In this document: positions 1 to 5,485 of the stretch, one piece after another | Position numbering within the stretch: the stretch's first letter is position 1 | How the letters are laid out: every line of letters begins with the position of its first letter | Assembly (NCBI GenBank): GCA_903927495.1 | Contig: CAIYNH010000295.1 | Coordinates: 1 to 6,204, forward strand | Origin: an uncultured beta proteobacterium | Lineage (GTDB): Bacteria > Pseudomonadota > Gammaproteobacteria > Burkholderiales > Burkholderiaceae_C | DNA: 6,204 bases | Reading direction: 5' to 3' | Made by a program: the position numbers and the translations under genes | Notes under the pieces: model-generated | Databases searched by the model: none | What the model was told of the DNA's origin: nothing | What the model saw: the letters and a program-made list of their open reading frames with translations, nothing else

Positions 1-56
1 CCGAATCGGGATCCGACCCCAAAATCACTGCGGCTGTGGCGGTTGCCAACAGTTAA
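1..56 (+). CDS. Possible 3' end of a plus-strand gene, cut by the window edge
   Basis: The third forward frame is open from the window edge to a TAA at 54–56 and reads ESGSDPKITAAVAVANS. The codons look plausible for this genome (10 of 17 third positions are G or C), and a gene ending here would be convergent with the peroxidase gene, with an inverted repeat between the two. The stretch is far too short to identify a family. The second forward frame is also open (to 88–90) with a Cys-rich reading, so the choice of frame is a guess. Low confidence. Confidence 0.25.
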   Translation, partial: ESGSDPKITAAVAVANS

Positions 57-76
57 AACCAACCGGTTGTGCCTTC

Positions 77-111
77 AATTCAGCAGCCTAACACCAGCCA
101 CCTGCTGAATT
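77..111. repeat. Perfect 10-bp inverted repeat, possible hairpin between convergent genes
   Basis: AATTCAGCAG (77–86) is matched exactly by CTGCTGAATT (102–111), leaving a 15-nt loop. It lies 60 nt past the peroxidase stop codon and 20 nt past the possible plus-strand stop at 54–56, so a role as a shared terminator or mRNA 3'-end stabiliser is reasonable. Against a classical intrinsic terminator, the stem is not GC-rich and neither direction has a real T tract (only TTT at 110–112 on the plus strand, and GAAGG follows on the minus strand). The repeat is certain; its function is not. Confidence 0.5.
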
Positions 112-171
112 TCAGAAGCACCAAAGTTGATAACTAAATAGGCTCCGTAAACATAATGGTAACGGGGTGAT

Positions 172-657
172 TCAAGCAGCTAGCGCGGCTTCAATGTCTT
201 TGGCAAGACTCTCCGGTGTATCGGTTGGTGCATAGCGCTTGCGTACGGCACCGTTTTTACCAACCAGAAATTTGGTGAAATTCCACTTGATCGATTTGCT
301 GCCCAGCAACCCCGGGGCTTCAGCGGCAAGCCACTGGTACAGCGCAGTGGCTTGCGCACCATTGACATCAATTTTGGCCATCATGGGAAAAGTGACACCG
401 AAGTTAAGCTGACAAAACTCAGCAATCTCGCCGTTGCTGCCGGCCTCTTGCGCACCGAACTGGTTGCATGGAAAACCCAGCACGACCAGGCCCTTTTTCC
501 CGTAGTTTTGATGTAGCGCTTCCAGTCCGGCAAATTGCGGCGTAAAGCCGCAGGCACTGGCCGTGTTGACGATCAGCAAAGCTTTGCCTTGGTATTGATT
601 CAAAGGCACCGATTTGCCGGTGATAGAGAGTGCTTCAAAGTCATAAACGGTGGTCAT
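172..657 (-). CDS. gpx: Glutathione peroxidase family, thioredoxin-dependent type
   Basis: A complete 161-aa enzyme with no signal peptide, so cytoplasmic, that reduces hydrogen peroxide and organic or lipid hydroperoxides. It has the thioredoxin-fold peroxidase signature: peroxidatic Cys36 in NTASACGFTPQ, the FPCNQFGAQE block (62–72) supplying catalytic Gln71, and WNFTKF (126–131) supplying Trp126 and Asn127. Peroxidatic Cys replaces the selenocysteine of animal enzymes. Cys83 in FCQLNFGVTFP sits where yeast Gpx3 has its resolving Cys82, so reduction by thioredoxin rather than glutathione is inferred. Length is typical of bacterial members (E. coli BtuE is somewhat longer). The ATG is supported by AAGGA five bases upstream. 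It follows lplT by 17 bp on the same strand, so it is probably the distal gene of a two-gene operon. Exact substrate unknown. Confidence 0.95.
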   Translation of the reverse strand: MTTVYDFEALSITGKSVPLNQYQGKALLIVNTASACGFTPQFAGLEALHQNYGKKGLVVLGFPCNQFGAQEAGSNGEIAEFCQLNFGVTFPMMAKIDVNGAQATALYQWLAAEAPGLLGSKSIKWNFTKFLVGKNGAVRKRYAPTDTPESLAKDIEAALAA

Positions 658-662
658 TGGTG

Positions 663-667
663 TCCTT
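663..667 (-). promoter_or_regulatory. Shine-Dalgarno site of the glutathione peroxidase gene
   Basis: On the minus strand AAGGA lies five bases before the ATG at 657–655, in the 17-bp gap after the lplT stop codon. It supports the chosen start and means the distal gene has its own ribosome entry site rather than depending on coupling. Confidence 0.65.
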
Positions 668-674
668 GTTCAAA

Positions 675-1958
675 TTATCCGTGCGCCTTGTCGTTGCGGG
701 CAATCGCCAGCAGGCGCTGCACTTCAGGTGCATGGTGGACACAATTGTGCGCATGCCAGCGTTTGATCACATACATAAACCCGGCAATCACTACACCAAA
801 CACGGTTATTGCGCCAAAGGTTGGCAAACCCATGCCGGTAAACAGGCTGTAACCCGCACCCAGCACCAAAATGCAGGTTTGCTCGTTGAAGTTTTGCACC
901 GCAATGGAGCGGCCGGCACCCATCAGGTTGTGGCCACGGTGCTGCAGCAGCGCATTCATGGGCACCACCAGAAAGCCACCCAAGGCCCCCAGCATGATCA
1001 AGAAAGGCGCAGCAAGCCAGACGTTGCTGATAAAAATCAGCAGAATGATGAGTAACCCCATGCCAATGCCCAGCGTGATCACGCGGGGCCCATCTTCAAG
1101 GCGCATGCGGGTCGAGGCCACGACCGCACCAACGGCCATGCCAATAGCAACCACGCCCTGTAAGGCCGAGGCCTGTGTGACCGAATAGCCCAGTGCCGCC
1201 GCAGCCCAGGCCAGCACAATAAAACGTAAATTGCCAGCCACACCCCAGATCAGCGTGGTGGCTGCCAAAGAAATCTGACCCAGTTTGTCACGCCACAGCC
1301 TGACGTTGCAAGTCCAAAAATCTGGCAGCAACGACAGCAACCGGTTCGGCATAGGGCGCATCAGCACTTGCGTCAGAGGAATGTGCGTATTGAACCAGGC
1401 CGCCAGCAAATAGATAAAAATCAGCACTGATATGGCTGCCTCGGGCGGTGTGTCGACTCCAGTGTCGACCCAAGGAAAATCAATTGACAGCAACATCGGG
1501 GCAAGTTGCGGTCCCACCAATTGACCGCCCAACAACACACCCAAAATGATCGAGGCAATCGTCAATCCCTCGATCCAGCCGTTGGCCTTGACCAACTGCG
1601 AAGCCGGTAGCAATTCGGTCAAAATGCCGTATTTGGCTGGCGAATAGGCAGCAGCCCCCAATCCAACCACCGCATAGGCCATGAGCGGATGTGTACCAAA
1701 GAGCATTAGCAAACAGCCGATCACCTTGATGAAATTGCTGATCAGCATGACCCGCCCCTTGGGCATGGAATCGGCAAAAGCGCCCACAAAAGGTGCCAGA
1801 ACCACGTAAAACAGGGCAAACATGGGCACCAGAGCAGCCTGCTGCCATTCGGGGGCGTGACTTGTGCGCAGCAATTGCACGGCGGCTACAAATAAGGCGT
1901 TGTCGGCAAGCGAGCTAAAAAACTGCGCCGACATGATGGTAAAAAAGCCGCGTTTCAT
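675..1958 (-). CDS. lplT: Lysophospholipid transporter LplT (major facilitator superfamily)
   Basis: A 427-aa polytopic inner-membrane protein of the LplT branch of the MFS. In E. coli LplT flips lysophospholipids, mainly lysophosphatidylethanolamine, to the cytoplasmic leaflet, where Aas re-acylates them. Family blocks are present in order: AQFFSSLADNAL (11–22), FVGAFADSMPKGRVM (57–71, the MFS loop 2–3 motif), GAAAYSPAKYGIL (101–113), VKANG (123–127) and ALLQHRGHNLMGAGRSIAVQN (336–356). Hydrophobic segments fill most of the chain. It is longer than E. coli LplT (397 aa); part of the excess is an insertion of about 20 residues near 153–173 containing VDTGVDT, and part a hydrophilic tail from about 400. 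No aas gene is visible; instead a peroxidase gene follows by 17 bp. It is divergent from alr. No clear Shine-Dalgarno precedes the ATG, but the N-terminal MKRGFFTIMSAQFF fits the family start. Confidence 0.93.
   Translation of the reverse strand: MKRGFFTIMSAQFFSSLADNALFVAAVQLLRTSHAPEWQQAALVPMFALFYVVLAPFVGAFADSMPKGRVMLISNFIKVIGCLLMLFGTHPLMAYAVVGLGAAAYSPAKYGILTELLPASQLVKANGWIEGLTIASIILGVLLGGQLVGPQLAPMLLSIDFPWVDTGVDTPPEAAISVLIFIYLLAAWFNTHIPLTQVLMRPMPNRLLSLLPDFWTCNVRLWRDKLGQISLAATTLIWGVAGNLRFIVLAWAAAALGYSVTQASALQGVVAIGMAVGAVVASTRMRLEDGPRVITLGIGMGLLIILLIFISNVWLAAPFLIMLGALGGFLVVPMNALLQHRGHNLMGAGRSIAVQNFNEQTCILVLGAGYSLFTGMGLPTFGAITVFGVVIAGFMYVIKRWHAHNCVHHAPEVQRLLAIARNDKAHG
1450..1469. repeat. Short direct repeat within lplT, GTGTCGAC twice at 12-nt period
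   Basis: GTGTCGAC occurs at 1450–1457 and again at 1462–1469. Read on the coding (minus) strand it gives VDTGVDT in the loop where this LplT is longer than the E. coli protein. The period is a multiple of three, so the frame is kept. It looks like a small in-frame tandem expansion in a tolerant loop. Confidence 0.55.
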
Positions 1959-2023
1959 GTGTGACTGGTGTGCCCCATCCAGTGAGGCCCCGGGTTGTTC
2001 GATGTGTCTCCAAACGGTAACGG

Positions 2024-2049
2024 TTTATAGCACGGCCCGGTAGTGTCAA
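2024..2049 (-). promoter_or_regulatory. Candidate sigma-70-like promoter for lplT–gpx
   Basis: In the 122-bp divergent spacer (1959–2080) the minus strand carries a perfect -35 word TTGACA (2049–2044) and a good -10 word TATAAA (2029–2024). The gap is only 14 nt, shorter than the preferred 16–18, so the pair may be weak or may not be used as read. It would place transcription about 55–60 nt upstream of lplT. I saw no convincing promoter for alr on the other strand. A tandem AACGGT hexamer pair (2013–2024) abuts the -10 word and could be an operator, but that is speculation. Confidence 0.3.
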
Positions 2050-2080
2050 AATCACGTTTATCGATTTTCCTCAAACCGCC

Positions 2081-3187
2081 ATGCCACGCCCCATCTGCGC
2101 CACTATTCATACCGCTGCACTGCGCCACAACCTGGCACGCAATCGGCAAGCCGCTCCCGATGCAAAAGTGTGGGCCGTGGTCAAGGCCAATGCTTACGGA
2201 CATGGCATTGAGCGGGTGTATGAAGGCCTGCGCGGAGCTGATGGTTTTGCCTTGCTGGATTTGGATGAGGCCCAGCGCGTGCGCACTTTGGGATGGCGTG
2301 GGCCGATTTTGTTGCTTGAAGGTGTGTTTGAGTCGCGCGATCTGGAATGGTGTTCCCGCCTGGATTTGTGGCACACGGTACATTGCGATGAGCAGATCGA
2401 CATGCTGGCAGCTCATAAAACCAACGCGCCACACCGAGTTTTCCTGAAGATGAACTCAGGCATGAATCGTCTCGGCTTCACTCCCGAGCGCTACCGCAGT
2501 GCCTGGACGCGACTCAACGCTTTGCCTCAAGTGGATGAAATCTCGCACATGACGCATTTCAGCGATGCCGATGGCCAGCGTGGCATTGGCCATCAAACGG
2601 CGGTATTTGATGAAATCACTCGCGATTTGCCTGGCGAGCGCTCAATCTGCAACAGCGCAGCCACCTTACGCCACGTCAACGCCGTGTCCGCCTCAGACTG
2701 GATTCGACCTGGTATCAGCCTGTACGGTAGCGCGCCGGATTACCCTGAACATAACGCGGCAGACTGGGAGCTGTTGCCAGCGATGACGCTTGCTTCAAAA
2801 ATAATAGCTACTCAAGCTTTGCCAGCGGGCGATTTCGTTGGATATGGCTCTAAGTTTACGGCCGAACAAGCGATCCAGATAGGTGTCGTCGCCTGCGGCT
2901 ACGCTGACGGCTACCCACGTGTTTGCCCCACCGGTACGCCGGTGTTGGTCGCAGGCGTGCGCACTCGTTTGATTGGCCGCGTCAGCATGGACATGATCAT
3001 GGTGGACCTAAGCCCGCTTGCCAACCAACGTTTACCGGTCGGCATTGGCAGTGAAGTCACGCTCTGGGGCCGCGCCAGCACTGGCGCGGTGCTTGGCATC
3101 GATGAGGTGGCACACGCTGCCAATACGCTCGGCTACGAGCTGATGTGTGCTTTGGCCGCGCGGGTACCCGCACAGGTAATGGACTGA
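2081..3187 (+). CDS. alr: Alanine racemase (PLP-dependent)
   Basis: A complete 368-aa cytoplasmic enzyme that interconverts L- and D-alanine, supplying D-Ala for peptidoglycan. The PLP-binding lysine is Lys35 in [11 protein letters not shown] (32–42). The second catalytic base is Tyr255 in VGYGSKF (253–259). Other family landmarks are [10 protein letters not shown] (124–133, Arg130 near the pyridoxal site), MTHFSDAD (157–164), [10 protein letters not shown] (207–216, Arg209 expected to contact the pyridine nitrogen) and [13 protein letters not shown] (299–311). Length and two-domain order (N-terminal barrel, C-terminal beta domain) are normal. [10 protein letters not shown] is the usual start in this group, although no Shine-Dalgarno is evident before it. 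Codons 238–243 are an AT-rich block with two consecutive rare ATA codons. The stop overlaps the next gene's ATG by one base. It is divergent from lplT. Confidence 0.97.
   Translation: MPRPICATIHTAALRHNLARNRQAAPDAKVWAVVKANAYGHGIERVYEGLRGADGFALLDLDEAQRVRTLGWRGPILLLEGVFESRDLEWCSRLDLWHTVHCDEQIDMLAAHKTNAPHRVFLKMNSGMNRLGFTPERYRSAWTRLNALPQVDEISHMTHFSDADGQRGIGHQTAVFDEITRDLPGERSICNSAATLRHVNAVSASDWIRPGISLYGSAPDYPEHNAADWELLPAMTLASKIIATQALPAGDFVGYGSKFTAEQAIQIGVVACGYADGYPRVCPTGTPVLVAGVRTRLIGRVSMDMIMVDLSPLANQRLPVGIGSEVTLWGRASTGAVLGIDEVAHAANTLGYELMCALAARVPAQVMD
2792..2809 (+). repeat. AT-rich block inside alr resembling a dispersed Comamonadaceae repeat end
   Basis: GCTTCAAAAATAATAGCT lies exactly in frame and encodes Ala-Ser-Lys-Ile-Ile-Ala (238–243). 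It includes two adjacent ATA codons, rare in GC-rich betaproteobacteria, and stands out from the surrounding sequence. From memory, this word resembles one end of a short interspersed palindromic repeat common in intergenic DNA of Comamonadaceae. The protein segment aligns in length with other racemases just before the catalytic tyrosine, so this could be a coincidence or a replacement rather than an added insertion. The word is certain; the repeat identity is recalled, not checked. Confidence 0.4.
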
Positions 3188-4389
3188 TGCGCAACTACCT
3201 GCCTGTTCCGTTACAGCGCTTGCAAGTTGGCAAACCATTGCCGGTGGATGTCTGGGCACCTGACGGTCGTCTGCTGATGCGCCGGGGTCAGGTACTTCAA
3301 TCAGAACAGCACCGCAGCATGCTGGCTGCACATCTGGCCTGCATGACAGAATCCGATGCCCAGGCTTGGCAAAAAAGCCTTGAGCGTTTACTGCGCACCC
3401 TGCGACGTGATGGTGCTGACATGACGCTGATCGCTCAGATCCCGATGCCCGGAGAAATTCTTGACACCGATTACCTTGAAAGTCGAGACATTGATGGCGG
3501 TTGGCTGGACCTGCAGGAGATCTTGCGTGGACTGCTGTACCAAGGGGCACAAGCTACCACGCCCTTGCCCAGACTTGAAGCGATTGAACAAAAGGCCCTG
3601 ACGCAACTGATGCGCAACCCTGACGAATGCTTGTTCGTACTGTTCCAGGCATTGCCTGACCTGAGCCTGGGCTATTGCGCCACCCATGCGCTGTTGGTTG
3701 GTGCGGTGAGCGCTCTCACTGCAATAAAACTTTCGCTGGCACCCGAGATGCTGTTGCGCTCTGCTTTGGTGATGAATATTGGCATGGCGCGTCCGCAAGA
3801 CAGTTTGGCACGCCAACTTACGCCTCCCAGCTTGGCGCAACGCCAGTTAATTGATTCGCATGCGCCCAACAGTGCTGACATACTGCGTGGCTTTGGCGTG
3901 CAGGACCAGGACATGCTCGATCTGGTTCATTGGCATCACGCTCCCGACGCTTCGGGCAGTCATGACGACAAACTCACAGAATTACACTTGCTTAGTCTGG
4001 CTGACAGCCTGATTGCAAAAATGGCACCGAGAAAAAGTCGCCCGGCCATGTCGGCCCTGGGTGCAGCCAAATCATTGGTAATGGCAAACACCCAGACTAC
4101 GGCCACTTTGGGCCCGGCCATGGCTGCGGTACTGGGCTTCTACCCTCCCGGCACTTATGTGAAGCTGAGCAATGGTGAAACGGCCGTGGTGATCGCGCGC
4201 GGGCAGCGTGCCAACACGCCCCACGTCGCCAGCATTGTCAATGCCAACGGCATGCCCCTGAGCAAATACATCTACCGAGACACCACCAATACCATTTTGG
4301 CAGTTCGCCAACCTGTAGGTGCCGAGAAGATCAACATCAAGGTGAATCTGGAAAAAGTGCGCCGCTTGCGATTCCAGCATGGGGTGTAG
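3187..4389 (+). CDS. Protein with a degenerate HD-GYP domain
   Basis: A 400-aa soluble protein with no signal peptide or membrane segment. Residues 1–50 (VPLQRLQVGKPLPVDVWAPDG, then LLMRRGQVL) match the N-terminal module often seen before HD-GYP domains in Burkholderiales. Residues 160–310 follow the HD-GYP fold: H167 in YCATHALLVG, H225 in the position of the HPxxGxxIL block, H250-H251, and D273 in LADSLIAKM. The tail FYPPGTYVKLSNGETAVV (318–335) is the usual post-domain strand pair. The signature is broken: the HD pair of LLHDIGK reads Met196-Asn197, and the GYP loop reads DASGSHDD (254–261). Active HD-GYP proteins hydrolyse cyclic di-GMP; this one probably does not and may bind or scaffold. 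The ATG overlaps the alr stop by one base; a longer upstream start (3145) lies inside alr and is unlikely. Function and partner unknown. Confidence 0.82.
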   Translation: MRNYLPVPLQRLQVGKPLPVDVWAPDGRLLMRRGQVLQSEQHRSMLAAHLACMTESDAQAWQKSLERLLRTLRRDGADMTLIAQIPMPGEILDTDYLESRDIDGGWLDLQEILRGLLYQGAQATTPLPRLEAIEQKALTQLMRNPDECLFVLFQALPDLSLGYCATHALLVGAVSALTAIKLSLAPEMLLRSALVMNIGMARPQDSLARQLTPPSLAQRQLIDSHAPNSADILRGFGVQDQDMLDLVHWHHAPDASGSHDDKLTELHLLSLADSLIAKMAPRKSRPAMSALGAAKSLVMANTQTTATLGPAMAAVLGFYPPGTYVKLSNGETAVVIARGQRANTPHVASIVNANGMPLSKYIYRDTTNTILAVRQPVGAEKINIKVNLEKVRRLRFQHGV

Positions 4390-4417
4390 CTATGTGGGCT
4401 CAGGCGAGGTCAGCTAC
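4386..4417. terminator. Weak inverted repeat spanning the convergent stop codons
   Basis: GTAGCT (4386–4391) and AGCTAC (4412–4417) are perfect inverted arms separated by 20 nt. Each arm contains the TAG stop of one of the convergent genes. The stem is only 6 bp with no T tract, so it is at best a weak bidirectional terminator. The match may simply reflect that both genes end in TAGCT. Confidence 0.2.
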
Positions 4418-5436
4418 GGATGCCGCTTGGCGGCGCTTTGAATCAGAGTAGCGACCCGGCGAAGCCAATCTGCGTTGTCCATCACATACCTGGCATCACG
4501 ATATTTGTAATCAGGCGGAGCCTTCATGTCCCGCTCCGGCATTTCCCAAATTAACAACTTCGGGCGTTTGGTTTGAAATGCATCGTCTCGCAGGTAACTT
4601 TCCATGCCAACCCACGATCCTTGATCAGCACCAAAAGCGACACTGGCCACGTCCCTTTCAAGAACAAACCTCAAGGCCTCGGGGAAGCCAGTCCAGTCAC
4701 GAGAATAACTGCTACCCAACAGTGCAATATCGGGCGGGGCTTGGTTTCCTAGCAGATCCGAATTGCTAGGCTGAACTCGAGTGACATTAACTTGAGTGAC
4801 ATACTCGAGCGCAAAGGCGGGTGAATTGGCGGGTAATGCATCTACCAGATCGCGTCCTCTGGAAGCTCGTTTTCGATTCGCAATCTTGATGCTGTAGCTC
4901 ACAACGGGTAACGCATCGACTATTTTTTTTGAATCTGCATCGGCATCTATTCCAGCCTTGATCGCTTTGGCCGCGGCCATAGCCCCAGAAGGTGTCCAAT
5001 GTGAATCCAGACGAAAGAACAGGGGGGAGTCGCTGCTGCGGTTAACGTCGGTCAGCAGTGCCGTATTTAAGTCAACAGCCAAGACACCATTTGCCCTGAA
5101 AAATTCAAGCATGCGTGCGTAGTTTCCTGTCAGAAAGTCATTCATTTTGACTTCATCTGGCAAATACTCCGAATAGATACGCATTTTAATGGGTACCATA
5201 GCCACTACCAAACGGATACCACTTGCAGTTAATACTTTTTGAAAATCCTTGATCAACTCCAGAGATTTTTGAGTCTGAGCACTATGACTGGAATCACTAA
5301 GTTCATAGCGATAAAATAGCCATTCATTTTTTCCAACAATACCAGCTGGTGGCTCCACTGCTGGTGTTGGTGAAATATATAAGAAACCAAAAGCAAGAGT
5401 AAAAATAAATTTTTTTATTATTTTCTTAGACTTCAT
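4414..5436 (-). CDS. AlgX/AlgJ-like polysaccharide O-acetyltransferase, SGNH fold, complete
   Basis: A 340-aa exported protein of the AlgX/AlgJ family, which transfers acetyl groups to exopolysaccharide in the periplasm with a membrane acetyl donor protein (AlgI type). Residues 1–26 form a Sec signal: Lys-rich start, hydrophobic core IFTLAFGFLYI, likely cleavage after TPA. Then come GKNEWLFYRYEL (35–46), a family opening motif, and MRIYSEYLP (85–93). Catalytic residues are Asp144 and His146 in RLDSHW and Ser243 in LLGSSYS; this permuted Asp-His-then-Ser order is typical of AlgX and AlgJ. WEMPER (297–302) closes the domain. It lacks the C-terminal carbohydrate-binding module of AlgX (474 aa), so it is closer in length to a core domain. 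The start is the second ATG, because AAGAGG sits 8 nt upstream; the ATG at 5457 has no such site. A paralogue lies 49 bp upstream, on the same strand. The polysaccharide is unknown; alginate is not implied. Confidence 0.88.
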   Translation of the reverse strand: MKSKKIIKKFIFTLAFGFLYISPTPAVEPPAGIVGKNEWLFYRYELSDSSHSAQTQKSLELIKDFQKVLTASGIRLVVAMVPIKMRIYSEYLPDEVKMNDFLTGNYARMLEFFRANGVLAVDLNTALLTDVNRSSDSPLFFRLDSHWTPSGAMAAAKAIKAGIDADADSKKIVDALPVVSYSIKIANRKRASRGRDLVDALPANSPAFALEYVTQVNVTRVQPSNSDLLGNQAPPDIALLGSSYSRDWTGFPEALRFVLERDVASVAFGADQGSWVGMESYLRDDAFQTKRPKLLIWEMPERDMKAPPDYKYRDARYVMDNADWLRRVATLIQSAAKRHP

Positions 5437-5444
5437 GATTTTTG

Positions 5445-5450
5445 CCTCTT
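5445..5450 (-). promoter_or_regulatory. Shine-Dalgarno site fixing the start of the complete AlgX/J-like gene
   Basis: AAGAGG on the minus strand lies 8 nt before the ATG at 5436–5434. An in-frame ATG seven codons earlier (5457) has only AT-rich sequence upstream. Starting at 5436 also gives a standard signal peptide beginning MKSKK. The site lies in the 49-bp AT-rich gap after the preceding paralogue. Confidence 0.65.
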
Positions 5451-5485
5451 GAATCATTATTTATTATTTGGGCTTGGTGAACTTT

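Noticed and set aside
172..657. Possible vitamin B12 transport role suggested by the name BtuE of the E. coli homologue
   Set aside because: The catalytic Cys36, Gln71, Trp126 and Asn127 and the resolving Cys83 indicate a peroxidase, and no B12 transport gene is nearby.
1955..2434. Minus-strand open frame of about 159 codons opposite the 5' half of alr
   Set aside because: It lies mostly antisense to a certain alr gene, covers the divergent spacer, and its product shows no recognisable domain; it is a shadow of GC-rich coding sequence.
2043..2447. Plus-strand open frame of 134 codons overlapping the start of alr
   Set aside because: It is in another frame than alr and its reading is Cys/Trp/Met-rich without family resemblance; alr has all catalytic landmarks in its own frame.
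3145..3186. Longer start for the HD-GYP protein inside alr
   Set aside because: The extra 14 residues are alr sequence read in another frame; the ATG at 3187 overlaps the alr stop by one base and matches the usual N-terminal module.
3032..3840. Antisense open frames opposite the end of alr and the HD-GYP gene
   Set aside because: Low-complexity, Arg/Cys/Gln-rich products typical of shadow frames; the plus-strand proteins show clear domains.
4390..4413. Intrinsic terminator in the convergent gap
   Set aside because: Only 24 bp, without a GC-rich stem plus T tract; the weak repeat overlapping both stop codons is listed with low confidence instead.
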